The notes: a model not told the origin generated them from the letters alone. A DNA stretch of 64,000 bases from Thinopyrum elongatum (GCA_011799875.1 CM022301.1:321984929-322048928), one strand, 5' to 3'; counted from the stretch's first letter, positions 23,192 to 36,615 are shown. Made by a program: numbers and translations.

Positions 23192-25942
23192 AGCATCCCT
23201 AAGCTTAATTCCTGCTCGTCCTCGTGTGGGTAAATGATAAAAACAGAATTTTTGATGTGGAATGCTACCTAACATACTTATCCATGTAATTTTCTTTATT
23301 GTGGCATGAATGTTCAGATCCATAAGATTCAAAACAAAAGTTTAATATTGACATAAAAACGATAATACTTCAAGCATACTAATAAAGCAATCATGTCTTC
23401 TCAAAATAACATGGCCAAAGAAAGCTATCCCTACAAAATCATATAGTCTGGCTATGCTCCATCTTCATCACACAAAATATTCAAATCATGCACAACCCCG
23501 ATGACAAGCCAAGCAATTGTTTCATACTTTTGATGTTCTCAAACCTTTTCAACTTTCACGCAATACATGAGCGTGAGCCATGGACATAGCACTATAGGTG
23601 GAATAGAATATGGTGGTTGTGGAGAAGACAAAAAAGACGGAGATAGTCTCACATCAACTAGGCGTATCAACGGGCTATGGAGATGCCCATCAATAGATAT
23701 CAATGTGAGTGAGTAGGGATTGCCATGCAACGGATGCACTAGAGCTATAAGTTTATGAAAGCTCAAAAAAGAAACTAAGTGGGTGTGCATCCAACTTGCT
23801 TGCTCATGAAGACCTAGGGCAATTTGAGGAAGCCCATCATTGGAATATACAAGCCAAGTTCTATAATGAAAAATTCCCACTAGTATATGAAAGTGACAAC
23901 ATAGGAGACTCTCTATCATGAAGATCATGGTGCTACTTTGAAGCACAAGTGTGGAAAAAGGATAGTAACATTGCCCCTTCTCTCTTTTCTCTCATTTTTT
24001 TTGAAGGCTTCTTTGGACTCTCTCTTTTTTTGTTGGCTTCTTTGGCCTCTTTTGTTTTTCCTCACATGGGGCAATGCTCTAATAATGAAGATCATCACAC
24101 TTTTATTTACTTACAACTCAAGAATTACAACTCGATACTTAGAACAAAATATGACTCTATATGAATGCCTCCGGCGGTGTACCGGGATGTGCAATGAATC
24201 AAGAGTGACATGTATAAATATGAAAAGGTGGCCTTGCCACAAACACGATGTCAACTACATGATCATGCAAAGCAATATGACAATGATGGAGCGTGTCATA
24301 ATAAAACGGAACGGTGGAAAGTTGCATGGTAATATATCTCGGAATGGCTATGGAAATGCCATAATAGGTAGGTATGGTGGCTGTTTTGAGGAAGGTATAT
24401 GGTGGGTGTATGGTACCGGTGAAAGTTGCGCGGTACTAGAGAGGCTAGCAAAGGTGGAAGGGTGAGAGTGCGTATAATCCATGGACTCAACATTAGTCAT
24501 AAAGAACTCACATACTTATTGCAAAAATCTATTAGTCATCGAAAGAAAGTACTACACGCATGCTCCTAGGGGGATAGATTGGTAGGAAAAGACCGTCGCT
24601 TGTCCCCGACCGCCACTCATAAGGAAGACAATCAATAAATAAATCATGCTCCAACTTCGTTAAATAACGGTTCACCATACGTGCATGCTACGGGAATCAA
24701 AAACTTTAACACAAGTATTTCTACAATTCATAATTACTCACTAGCATGACTCTAATATCACCATCCTCATATCTTAAAACAATCATAAGGAATCAAACTT
24801 CACATAGTATTCAATGCACTTTATATGAAAGTTTTTATTATATCCCTCTTGGATGCCTATCATATTAGGACTAAATTTATAACCAAAGCAAATTACCATG
24901 CTGTTTAAAAAGACTCTCAAAATAATATAAGTGAAGCATGAGAGTTCAACAATTTCTATAAAATAAAACCACCGCCGTGCTCTAAAAAGATTGAAGCACT
25001 AGAGCAAAATTGCCTAGCTCAAAAGATATAAGTGAAGCACATAGAGTATTCTAATAAATCGCGATTCATGCGCGTCCCTCTCAAAAGGTGTGTACAGCAA
25101 GGATGATTGTGGCAAACTAAAAAGCAAAGACTCATATCATACAAGACTCTCCAAGCAAAACACATATCATGTGGTGAATAAAAATATAGCCTCAAGTAAA
25201 TTTAGCCTTCCGGGGCATCCCCAAGCTTAGGTTCTTGGTTGTCCTTGAATATTACCTTGGGGTGCCTTGGGCATCCCCAAGATTAGGTTCTTGCCACTCT
25301 TTATTCCATAGTCCATCAAATTTTTACCCAAAATTTGAAAACTTCACAACACAAAACTCAACAGAAAACTCGTGAGATCCGTTAGTACAAGAAAATAAAA
25401 TCTCCACTTTTGGTACTGTTGTGAACTCATTCTTTATTTATATTGGTGTAATATCTACTGTATTCCAACTTCTCCATGGTTCGTACCCCCTGATACTACC
25501 CATAGATTCATCAAAATAAGCAAACAACACAAAGAAAATAGAATCTGTCAAAAATAAAACAGTCTGTGAAGATCCGAATTTTTATAATACTTATGTAACT
25601 CCAAAAATTCTGAAAAATTAGGACAACAGAGGAAATTTTTATATCAATCCTGTGTAAAAAATTCAGGGTTTATGAACGCTCCAGTGAATTATTAAATTTC
25701 TGTGACTAGACGCAAAAGTTTATATTTTTCAGCAAGATCAAATGAACTATCACCATAAGCCATCCCAAAGGTCTTACTTGGCCCAAACACTAATTAAAAC
25801 ATGAAAACACATCTAACCAGTGGCTAGATGAAAAAATTATTGAAAACAGAACCAAAAAAAATAAGAACAAAAATAAAATTGGGTTGCCTCCCAACAAGCG
25901 CTATTGTTTAACGCCCTTAGCTAGGCATAAAAACACATAGAT
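23192..25942 (-). mobile_element. Non-coding 3' internal region of retrotransposon B
   Basis: Between the single ORF of B and its 3' LTR is 2.75 kb without recognisable RT, RNase H, integrase or protease motif on either strand. Just downstream of the ORF the minus strand reads through 'gcgttaaacaatagcgcttgttgggaggcaacc' in overlapping parts, a phrase I recall from several Triticeae Gypsy elements. Element B is therefore non-autonomous. Confidence 0.6.
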
Positions 25943-26794
25943 CTAGGTATTGTTATAGAAATAATAAGGCAAATTTCGAAAGCTCATCTCGTACTCCCTT
26001 CGTTCCGCAGCAAGTTTTCTTTGTGGTAAGCAAAAGTAATCAAAAGGGCTAAATTTAACGGGATAAGGATCCCTAAGATCAAGCTCGGGAGGAATTGGTT
26101 CCTCCTTCGGCCCCTTATATTGTATGATCAACTCATCATTGTAAGAATTCTTTTGGCAAAAAGTCATGAGCTTATTTCCAAGAGAGAAACCCAATCTGTT
26201 GTTTTGTATAGCAAAATTATCATTAATTTCAGAAATTTTATCGACTAAAACATCGGTAGGGACCCTTTTTCTCAAAATTTCATTATAAGCAACATGATCA
26301 AGAGATCGCAAACGTATTATTTCTTCTTGATTAAAGAGAATCCCCTCTATGGGAGGACGACCACCATCTACCTTATAATGTGCAAAAATTTCACTAGCTT
26401 CTTTCATAATGAATCTAAACTCATGAGTTAGAAATATAGTAGCAGCGCGTTTAACAGAAGAATGCTCAATATTAGAGAACTCTAGAAAAATCCTTTGTAT
26501 GCATGGATGCATATGGACAAATTGTCTTTCAAATTCAAGTATAAGCAAAGATATAGCATCCGCGAGACTATTAGTTTTATGGAGAATAGATCCACCTAAC
26601 GTGTGTAGCGCACCAGCACAAGTAAAGAAACCTTGAATAACCCCTTCTCCAATAATATTGCTGCTACCTATGCGAAGTTTTTTAGTGTGCAAGATAGTAG
26701 GTTCTTCATGAGGATCAAAATTAGCAAAATTATCAAGGTCCCCCCCATCATTACTACTATCCTTTTCAATGATAATCTCCCCAGATTCAGACAT
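25943..26794 (-). CDS. Unknown 283-aa protein of retrotransposon B
   Basis: An uninterrupted ORF starts at an ATG in strong context (gccaccATGt, 26794). An upstream extension to 27088 would run through the primer-binding site, so I prefer 26794. The N-terminus is acidic (MSESGEIIIEKDSSNDGGDLDNF). The middle is rich in aliphatic and aromatic residues with helix-like stretches (LILEFERQFVHMHP, IFLTHEFRFIMKEA). The C-terminus has a proline-rich patch and a charged KLAAERREYEMSF segment. I see no gag zinc knuckle, protease triad, RT or integrase motif. It sits where gag would be, so a gag-like structural role is possible but unproven. It is remarkable for being intact within an element otherwise lacking pol. 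Confidence 0.5.
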   Translation of the reverse strand: MSESGEIIIEKDSSNDGGDLDNFANFDPHEEPTILHTKKLRIGSSNIIGEGVIQGFFTCAGALHTLGGSILHKTNSLADAISLLILEFERQFVHMHPCIQRIFLEFSNIEHSSVKRAATIFLTHEFRFIMKEASEIFAHYKVDGGRPPIEGILFNQEEIIRLRSLDHVAYNEILRKRVPTDVLVDKISEINDNFAIQNNRLGFSLGNKLMTFCQKNSYNDELIIQYKGPKEEPIPPELDLRDPYPVKFSPFDYFCLPQRKLAAERREYEMSFRNLPYYFYNNT

Positions 26795-27002
26795 GGTGGC
26801 AACAAATCGATCTAGCAAACGGAAAAGCAAAAAGGCAAAAGAAAAGGACGAACAGAAGAAGGGCGAATAAAAAGGCAAAAAAAAATCGAAAATCATTTTA
26901 GAAGTGGGGGAGAGGAAAACGAGAGGCGAATGACGAATAATGTAATGCAAGAGATGAGAGTTTATGATGGGTACTTGGTATGTCTTGACTTGGCGTAGAT
27001 AT

Positions 27003-27020
27003 CCCCGGCAACGGCGCCAG
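27003..27020 (-). other. Primer-binding-site region of retrotransposon B
   Basis: Ten bases inside the 5' LTR end the minus strand reads CTGGCGCCGTTGCCGGGG. The near-identical 'tggtgccgttgccgggg' stands at the same place after the LTR of element A (about 42912-42928). The tRNA primer was not determined. Confidence 0.55.
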
Positions 27021-27030
27021 AAATCCTTCC

Positions 27031-27390
27031 TGCTACTTCTTGAGCTTGCATTGGTTTTTTCCTTGAAGAGGAAATGGTTATGCAACACAGTAGAGATAAG
27101 TATTTCCCTCAGTTAAGAACCAAGGTATCAATCCAGTAGGAGAAGAACACACAAATCACCAACACCTGCACAAACAATCAAACACTTGCATCCAACACGA
27201 TAAAAGGGGTTGTCAATCCCTTCACGGTCACTTGCAAATGTGAGATCTGATAGAGATAGATAAACAAAATATAAAATATTTTTGTGTTTTTTGGTTTATA
27301 AATCTGAAAAATAAAAGATTGTAAAATAGTAAATCGAAAAGTAATATGAAGGCAAATAATACGGTGGGTGAACAAATTACTGTCGAGCAA
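27031..27390 (-). mobile_element. 5' LTR of retrotransposon B, inner piece
   Basis: This aligns to the 3' LTR from 21633 to 22042 apart from scattered substitutions and one deletion. It stops at ...GAGCAA (27390), where the Helitron begins, and resumes at 38797 TTGATAG. The intact 3' LTR reads GAGCAATTGATAG at this point, giving the exact empty site. Confidence 0.9.
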
Positions 27391-27559
27391 TCTCAATTCT
27401 TGATTCATGCTGGAATATGAGGCCTCTCAGGTCGATCTGAATGTTGTACGTTCGATCCGGTGCTCCTGGCTATCGTGTCGCGATCCTGGTCGTTCGTTTG
27501 TGCATGTCTTGTTTACTTGCTTTGGTGATTTGTTTCCTCACATTCGGATATTGGTGGCA

Positions 27560-28682
27560 TGTCGCTGATTCGTGGGGTCAGGGCACTTGTGGGCCTTTCC
27601 TGTCAACGGCGTGGCGAGAAGGGTGCCCGGTGGGCTTCTTATGCGGTTAAAAATGTGTGCCACCGCCTGTAGTTTTGGTTGTCTAGCGGGGGCATTGGCG
27701 TCATTTCGGATGGGCCGGCGCCATGTGGATCGCCCCAATTCGTTGCCCAGTCCCCAATCGGATGAGACGCTAGGTTTCGGGCTCCCTCTCTCACTTCTTT
27801 CTCTCCCTCGCACCTCTCTTGCGCCGCCGCCACTCCTCTGATGTCTCTCTTTCCGGCCACCGTGCCTGGAGCCTTAGGTGCACGCTCTCCTGCATAGCTC
27901 ACTCGATCCCCTTTCTCCTCTCGTTCTCCCGACTCCCTCTCTCGCCGCACAAATCAGCGCTGCCGCTGCCAAGGAGAAGAGGACATGGAGGTCATGTGGG
28001 GTGGAATAAGAGGAGGCCATGGAGGTCGTGGGAGAGAGGAACAGGAGGCAATGGGGGAGGAGGAAGATGACCCCCTCGTTCCCGAAGCTGGTCTTCGCGT
28101 CAAACTGCGCTGGCGGCTCCCGTTGCGATGGCTTCGTTGTGTCGTGACGCCGGTGAAGGTGATTTTCCTCGTCGCGTGTTATTTCTTTCAGTCCACTTAT
28201 CAGTCCTTCGTTAATTTTCGATTTGGTCTGGTTACAGGTCTCTTGTTGGTGTGGTTTTGCTTGGTGTTGCCCAGATCTAGAGTAATTGCTATGTATTGGT
28301 CGATGTCAGCTCATCATATTTTTTTTGTTGTTTTAGCAGGAATTAAGCATATATTAGTTGTTCCAGAATGAGTTATAAGATGGATTAATTGTTGCCTTTT
28401 CGGACTGATGTTTTCTTATTTGTTCTTTGCAGAATAGCGGCCATGGTCGCCCGATGACGCCAGATGCAGTGCCTGAGCTGGAGTGCGCCCTCGACACCAT
28501 TCGCAAGGACTACACCGCTATACACGTCCTAGCAATTTCTTGGGCAGTCGTCGATCTATCGTCGAGTCGCCCAGATGCAGGTATTGCCACCTACTGGTTT
28601 CCTTTCATTGCTTGCTGGTTGTCTTATGTCCGGCTCATTTTCTCCCTTTGCCTTTTTTTGCTCACAGTGGTTTGCCGGTGCT
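27560..28682 (+). pseudogene. Captured gene fragment inside the Helitron, unknown family
   Basis: A GC-rich stretch (27560-28140) resembles the 5' end of a grass gene: CT-rich leader, then an ORF from 27985 (MEVMWGGIRGG...) running to a possible donor near 28155. A second exon-like block lies at 28434-28580 (after tttgcag, before gtattgcc) with TPDAVPELECALDTIRKDY in one frame. I cannot name the protein, and the joins were not proven. GC content falls sharply outside the blocks. The arrangement fits capture of genomic gene pieces with introns by a Helitron. Confidence 0.4.
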
Positions 28683-31600
28683 CGTGACCTCGCATCCACG
28701 GACGTTGTCGCTGCATCTTTGACGAATTGAGGTACCCATTCACCACCTGATGTTGGGATTTATGGCGAAACTAGGTCCAAGGATCGGAAGCAGCAACTAT
28801 GGTGAGCCGACATCTTTACTCTCTAGACTCAGGTTCCAAATGTGTGCATCCCATACAAAATAGGATAAGCCATGTTTTTAGTTTTGATATGCCATGAACA
28901 TTGGGACCACGAACTATGCCTTCCTAATTTCTCCTTTTTTATGAATAAAGGAAACTGTACTGCTATATGCTGGAGGCTCCAAGGGTTCAAAAATTCTGAA
29001 CATTGCAATGAAGCATCTATAAATTTCATTTCATTCAAGATAGATATTATTGCCTTTTAGTTAGGTGATATCAGTTTGTCTTGCTCTCTATGGTAGATTT
29101 TTCTAGAGAGGGAAATATCCTTTATTTTCCATTGTTATCTTGTTTGTATTCTCCTAACTGATAAGACCATGCTAGACTATGTATTGGGAGGAGCAGCAAT
29201 TTTACCCAAAGGAGCTGCACCCAAATCATAAGTTTTGTTTGTCTTCATGCCTTTCCGTGGATCTAGATGATATTATGTACAAAAAGCTGTAAATGAGTGG
29301 AGTTAGTCGAAAACAGAAGTTTAGATTTGTCTATTGAGAGTTGGACATATACATCTTTGCTTCCATGATGGGTTTACTTTGAACGATGCTTGCACTAATT
29401 CTGATACAGTTGTTGTGACTGATTGTTAAAATAATCAACTGATACAGTTCGTAGCTGAGTTAGGGCCACACATGAATTTCATGTGAACAATTTTGTTGGC
29501 ATTAACATAAAATTCATACCCGACCTGCATAATAAAGTTACACAAGACTATTCCTAGCATGCACTTTTAGAATTTATTTTGTTGAGGGCCGCAACTGTTG
29601 AGTCCTTGATATTCCCCTTCCTTGAGCTATCTCACTACCTTTTTGTCCTCAGAGCATCTTTAAGTTTTTAATCTTGAGAGGGAGCAGAATTTGCATCATA
29701 ATAAGTTGAGTCATGAGGTTGATGTTATTTGGTGTTGCTCATGCTCTTGTACTGATGTTCATGCCAAATTCTCACTAGGAGTAGCGTGATGGAGGCGGTC
29801 GATGCAGAGCATGGGAGGACGAGACTTGGTCGCACCTACCTAGGATTCCTCTCTACATGGCTGGAATACCATTCCCAGATCGAAGGTCTCAAGCCCAGGT
29901 TAAGTTCTGCACCTTTTAATTTCTTATCTCCAGGTCAGGATTCATCTTCCCCTTCACCAAGATAAACTTATTTTTCGCCTCCATCAATCCATGTCACGAA
30001 TTGGTTTATTTATTTCTCTTTTGGTTTATTTGTGCTTCGTTTCACATAATTTGTTCCCAAGTTGATAGAGCCATAGTTGAGAAGACAAATTGTCAGCTGG
30101 TTGATGTAGTAAGTAATGGCAGTTCCTACCTTAACAACTGTATGCAGTCTTTTCTTTCTAATTTTTTCTTGCAATATGACATTTTGTATCCATCATTAAG
30201 CGTTGTAGCCTTTCCTCAAGGCTCCTGGAAAATTTCATATTTGTATGTTTTTTTACATTTATTTGGTCATGTCTTCCTCGGGATAGTTCTGTGATGGTTA
30301 ATTTTGTTGTGGTCGCAGCCGCTACTCCCGCTGTGTGTTGATCAAGACAAGGGCTGACATGGGCGTTTAAAACATGTGCAGTCAGACTATCTCTAGGTAA
30401 CTGATTAGGATGCTTATGGTCTCTTTTCAACTACAATAGATGCAGTGTACTGTGTAGCCATGAGATGATCGATGGTTTATGATAATGTACAATGGTTGAT
30501 AATGATACTAGGATATTGTAAAAAAATACAGTTATGCGGAAGGTCTAAGCTTAAGCTTTTTATAATAGAACATTCTCTTGGAAAATACTTGAACTTATAA
30601 CTAATGAAAAATTATAATTGAGCATTTTCTTGATTGTCCAAATCCGGAGCTTCTATCGCCTCTTCGACAATCTGTTGGGATCACTTTTCTAAATACAATC
30701 CAGTCAAGCTATGGTTTCTATTTTTACATATATTTGATATGAAGCTCTCTATGTACTACGTACTGTGCTTTCTTTTTTGGTTCTCTAGGCCTTCTGATCA
30801 GGGCTATGAAATTTCACGTATCAACTAATTTATAACTATATTTACTTTAATACTATATAAAAATATGAAAGCTCAGACATAGTTCATATATTTGTTCATA
30901 TCGTAACTTTGAATTCAATTAATTTGGGTAGACTGATCATGTTTTGTTTTCGAAAGGCAGAACTTTGCTACTAAAAGGGTAATTTGGGAGTCTCAAAGAT
31001 GTTGCTCTGCTAAACAAATGAGATGGCGGTGATAGCATTATAGAAAATGTACTGGTGCAACTTGCTATCATGTGTAGTGTTCTTTAGATGGGCACCACAT
31101 TTGTATTTACATTTGTGAATTGAAACTCAGTGTCGAGGTAGCATATGTCATTTTCCTCTCTTTCTCTTGCCTTATGTTTCTATTCCATGCGAATACATGA
31201 GAGTTATCTTATCTACTAGGTCAACTCAAAGAATGCTCAAGTGTACATGGGGAAGATATTAAATTTTCCATTCACTCCATGATATTGTAGCTACATTACT
31301 GAAGCTTTAACAATTACAATAGTGTAAAGTCGCTTAATTTATCCAATTTATTTACAAGACCTCATTTAGTTTAATGCAATCTTTTTTTGTTCTACTGCCA
31401 AACTTATTTTACCAATGTTTTCCTTACTTTATAAGGACCCCCATGTGTATTTGTCTGGTTTGTATGACATGAGTTATTATGTTTACAGAACAGTGGGATC
31501 AATCGACTTGGATACGACATCACTGTGCAGCACGAATCTCGATCCTTAAATATTATATACATCAGCGATGACAAAGGTACTGGAACACAGTATCAAGGCC

Positions 31601-33432
31601 AAACTCTTTACTCAAGAATGTCATATTTTTAGTAGTTTCTCATGACGTGCGGTGTTCTACAGATTCATATCTCAACAACAAAGGCAGTTCCAGAATTTCC
31701 TTTCCAGGCAAAGAACTATGCAAATCAGAGGCGCATACTACACGAGGTGGGACTCACCTACCATTGAACTGGTTTTATGTTTGTGCTTTCTTTGAAGTAT
31801 TCAATAATTCTATAACAACATCCACCTCCATATGTCTGGCAATATTGTGAAATAGTATATGACATACGCTGCCCATAGGACATGAAATAGCAATGGCTCC
31901 ATGCCAAGTAAAACATCTAAAACAATTGGTTGGGAACGGAGAACCCGACATTCCATACTACTCTGCACAATGAATAAGACATTTGTCACTCCTAACTATA
32001 GGATGGTGCTAGATGACATAAACCTGCTTTTTGTTACCCTTTTTGCTATACTTTTTATGTGTCTTTTACAAAGGAATGGAATACCTATTTTTTTTCTTAA
32101 AGCCAACAAGCATGCATAGGTAGTTTTCTCATTGCTTTCTATACTTGGCTTTATCACATGGAAATTTTTCACATTTATTCACCATTCAATTTTATCTGAG
32201 GGCATCACATCCAAATGAGAGACAAGTTCCATTTCTCCTTAATTCTGAATGGTACATATATGTATCAAATATTCTTATTTTCTGGTGTCCTTAGTTGCAT
32301 CTGTATGCATTGAATTTGCTGGAGATCAACAATTATCTGAAAACTGAAGGGATGATGTGAGATAGAATAAAAGCTTTATCCTGATCTCTTGGGCTTTGCT
32401 TTGGCTAGCCTCTAATTACAATAGTCTTCTGAAATAATTCAAGTGGGTAAATCATTTTCCCTCAAACCTATATTGTATATCTCTATGCTTCGTTTACTAT
32501 CTTTCTTAGTTGGTGCTTTCCTATAGATCACTTCCTTCTTGGCTAATAAGCATGATTCCTGGTGATTGTCCATTTCTTTTTGTCCCTTTGGAAATGACAA
32601 AAGTCGATTTTTATTTTGCAGGTAGCTGGTTTTTTTATTGGCTTCTGATAAGATTACCATCAATCTTTGGCAGTATGGAGTATATTGAGAGACCAAAATA
32701 AGTATTGAGCAGTTGCAGTTGCAATTCCAAGATCGTGGCCATTGAAAATCCTATTTCCCTTTTGGGTTACTGAGGCTTCAATATTTAGTGGGTACATTCA
32801 CTAAGAGGGAGAGGCCACTACAGTTAGGGGGCTTGATTTTCTTTGTCACTTCATTCCAGATTGTGGTTGGACCTGTTTGGCTTGTGAGTTGCAGATATTA
32901 TGCAGAGAAGTTCTATTTTTATTGAAAAACTCAGTATTTTTTGTTGTGAATAATGGATGCGATGGTTCACATCTCTTATAGCATGACCAACCACTGTCCA
33001 TGTTTGGTCTACCAGAATCTGGTAATATTGTAGTACATTGAGTATGTTGGTTCATCTGATTCTGACCGATGTAGTGCATGATCTTACATGTTAATTTATT
33101 AAGACATATTTGTTCGTGTATAAAGTTCTTTACCAATGAAAAACTGATGCTAAAACCTGCTGATAAATGAAAGTATGCACCTCTGCTTACCACATTAATG
33201 CTATTTGAGCATGCTCTGACCAGTTTAGAACTATTTCTTGCATGTTCTTACTTTTGTTCCCTTGATGCACAATCTTAACTTGGTATGTTTTGAACTGATT
33301 GGAAAGAAAGTATCACATAACAGTGGGAGGAAGAACTAGTGAATAATACATCATATTAGCATGCATTAATCATTGCAGAGTGAGGCTAAAACTGAAATGG
33401 AACTCCTAAAATACATTTGTTTGCAATTTGCA
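28683..33432 (+). other. Helitron interior with scattered exon-like blocks
   Basis: Mostly AT-rich with intron-like texture. Short blocks bounded by plausible splice signals are visible near 29789-29899 (MEAVDAEHGRTRLGRTY, before gttaag), 31489-31578 (after ttacag, before gtactgg) and 31664-31745 (after ctacag, before gtggga). None has a recognised domain, and none joins into a long frame that I could confirm. No transposon protein was seen. Confidence 0.3.
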
Positions 33433-34020
33433 TCACGAGAAATATTCTATTCAGATTTGTTTCGTCCTATTCAGATCTATATTTTGTGAAATTGTTCGTG
33501 AGATATGTATCTTGCATGCTGTTTCTTAGAATTTTAATGACTTGATGCATGAACTATACAATGATATACTATATTTAGTTTACATAACTGCACAAGTTTG
33601 GCGGTAGCAATCACATCTTCTTGCCTGCAGCTCGCCAGCCTCGCCTGCTCGAATCCATGACGTCGTTGCTGCTTCTGGATTCCACAGCTCGACCCCACCA
33701 AGGTAACACATCTGTCCTCTCCGCAATGGACAAAGTTTGTAGATTTAGTAATGGGATTTTATTCTTGATGTTGTTGAGGAAGTCTTGGTACAATAAAATA
33801 TATTGCAATATGTGGCTTCCTTCTTGATGCTGTGTGAGGAGGTCTTTATAGGATAAGCGATGGTAATTCGAGGAGGTCCACGTTTGCAGCTACCAACCCA
33901 AGTTACTAAATTCAGTACACTGCAATTCATGTGTTGTTATAGCATTTATTTACATTTCAGTATGGATGTGGGTCTATTTTCTAGATTAGTTACATTCATA
34001 TCACCCCCATTTAGCAAGTA

Positions 34021-34178
34021 CTCCCTCCGTTCCTAAATATAAGCCCTTTTAGAGATTCCAACAAGGACTACATATGGAGCAAAATGAGTGGATCTACACT
34101 CTAAAATACATCTATATACATCTGTATGTAGTCCGCATTGAAATCTTTTAAAGGGCTTATATTCAGAAATGGAGGGAG
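34021..34178. mobile_element. Stowaway MITE, array copy 1
   Basis: Begins CTCCCTCCGTTCCTAAATAT and ends with its imperfect inverse GGAGGGAG, flanked by TA. Inner arms share AAGCCCTTTTAGAGATT-like sequence. No coding capacity. Confidence 0.92.
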
Positions 34179-34721
34179 TATAAGTCAAACGGTAAGAATG
34201 CAAGTTGGGTCTAGCAACATGGGAAAAACCTTTGATAAACTGATATATCTCCTGATAAATTTTTATCTGGGTTATTTTGTGTTGCTTCATGGAGATTGGA
34301 CAGCATATGCATAGTGGACATTGTCTTTAACTGCACCGCACAAATTTTGAATGGAGATTTCTATGGAAGAAATGAAATATTCGATCTTCTTTAATTTAAT
34401 TCCCAACCTAAATTTCTTTGATGGTAACCATCTACTGCAGAGGATCAAGAGATTGTTGGATGAGAAGATGGATGAAAAGGTCACACAGCAGCTACCTGAG
34501 CTCACCGAATCTTAAACACTCGAGCGCAGGAGCAGATAGCACCTCATGATGCGGCAAAACAAGCAGATGATCAATTGACCTTGCTTATTCTTTATTATTG
34601 TGGTAAAGCTTAGAGCTCTAATTCATTATAAGCACAATAATAAATGACCTATTTTTTTAGTCCTTCATCTATCCCATGGACTCTGAAATGTGTGATCCAA
34701 CACCATGAATCAAACCTGAAG

Positions 34722-34723
<2 letters not shown>

Positions 34724-34788
<65 letters not shown>
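34724..34788. repeat. AT microsatellite, array copy 1 (about 65 bp)
   Basis: Pure AT dinucleotide run. The equivalent run is about 40 bp in copy 2 (36574-36613) and about 10 bp in copy 3 (38393-38402), where homology between units also ends. Confidence 0.95.
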
Positions 34789-34790
<2 letters not shown>

Positions 34791-35872
34791 CTTTAGGTGT
34801 TGTAGTTTGTGAAATCTCAGTTGCAATAGTTTTGTGGGATTAATCTCCTATGAGACTAATAGTTTTGTGGAACTTTAGATTTAGAACATCCACTCTCCTT
34901 GTTTAATGCCCTCTTTATGAATTTAGGTTACAGTGACTCACCGATGTTATTAGTATAGATGTAAAAAAATCATGTTCTCAAAGCTTTTTTATAATGCCTT
35001 CCTCATGTTGCCTCTTTGTTATTCAACTGAGTTTTTGTATTATTAGCCATGCTTAATTATTGATTGTTTTAGGATTGGTGCTTAACTGAATAATGATTAT
35101 AGTGGTTTGTTATCAGGTACGCCCTAAAGGTCAGGTGTCCGGTATTTAGTTGAGGAGAATCGACACGGGAGAGGAATCAGTTCTTAATTCCATCCACCGT
35201 TGATTCTTTGATTCTTTGACATGCTTGGAGTTCATATTTGATCCTGATTTGCATGCTTGGAGTTCAGATTTGATTCTTTGACATGCACGAGAAATATTCT
35301 ATTCAGATTTGTTTCGTCCTATTCAGATCTATATTTTGTGAAATTGTTCGTGAGATATGTATCTTGCATGTTGTTTCTTAGAATTTTAATGACTTGATGC
35401 ATGAACTATACAATGATATACTATATTTAGTTTACATAACTGCACAAGTTTGGCGGTAGCAATCACATCTTCTTGCCTGCAGCTCGCCAGCCTTGCCTGC
35501 TCGAATCCGTGACGTCGTTGCTGCTTCTGGATTCCGCAGCTCGACCCCACCAAGGTAACACATCTGTCCTCTCCGCAATGGACAAAGTTTGTAGATTTAG
35601 TAATGGGATTTTATTCTTGATGTTGTTGAGGAAGTCTTGGTACAATAAAATATATTGCAATATGTGGCTTCCTTCTTGATGCTGTGTGAGGAGGTCTTTA
35701 TAGGATAAGCGATGGTAATTCGAGGAGGTCCATGTTTGCAGCTACCAACCCAAGTTACTAAATTCAGTACACTGTAATTCATGTGTTGTTATAGCATTTA
35801 TTTACATTTCAGTATGGATGTGGGTCTATTTTCTAGATTAGTTACATTCATATCACCCCCATTTAGCAAGTA

Positions 35873-36030
35873 CTCCCTCCGTTCCTAAATATAAGCCCTT
35901 TTAGAGATTCCAACAAGGACTACATATGGAGCAAAATGAGTGGATCTACACTCTAAAATACATCTATATACATCTGTATGTCGTCCGCATTGAAATCTTT
36001 TAAAGGGCTTATATTCAGAAATGGAGGGAG
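35873..36030. mobile_element. Stowaway MITE, array copy 2
   Basis: Same element and same position in the repeat unit as 34021-34178, with TA flanks. One visible difference is TATGTCGTCC in place of TATGTAGTCC. It arose by duplication of the unit, not by a new insertion. Confidence 0.92.
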
Positions 36031-36571
36031 TATAAGTCAAACGGTAAGAATGCAAGTTGGGTCTAGCAACATGGGAAAAACCTTTGATAAACTGATATAT
36101 CTCCTGATAAATTTTTATCTGGGTTATTTTGTGTTGCTTCATGGAGATTGGACAGCATATGCATAGTGGACATTGTCTTTAACTGCACCGCATAAATTCT
36201 GAATGGAGATTTCTATGGAAGAAATGAAATATTCAATCTTCTTTAATTTAATTCCCAACCTAAATTTCTTTGAAGGTAACCATCTACTGCAGAGGATCGA
36301 GAGATTTTTGGATGAGAAGATGGATGAAAAGGTCACACAGCAGCTACCTGAGCTCACCGATGCTTAAACACTGGAGCGCAGGAGCAGATAGCACCTCATG
36401 ATGCGACAAAACAAGCAGATGATCAATTGACTTTGCTTATTCTTTATTCTTGTGGTAAAGCTTAGAGCTCTAATTCATTATAAGCACAATAATAAATGAC
36501 CTATTTTTTTAGTCCTTCATCTATCCCATGGACTCTGAAATGTGTGATCCAACACCATGAATCAAATCTGA

Positions 36572-36615
<44 letters not shown>

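Noticed and set aside
25943..27088. 381-codon version of the element B ORF
   Set aside because: It would start inside the LTR and cross the primer-binding region; the ATG at 26794 has a better context.
34724..34788. Long AT run as a replication origin or matrix-attachment site
   Set aside because: A plain microsatellite inside the duplicated unit; nothing else supports such a role.
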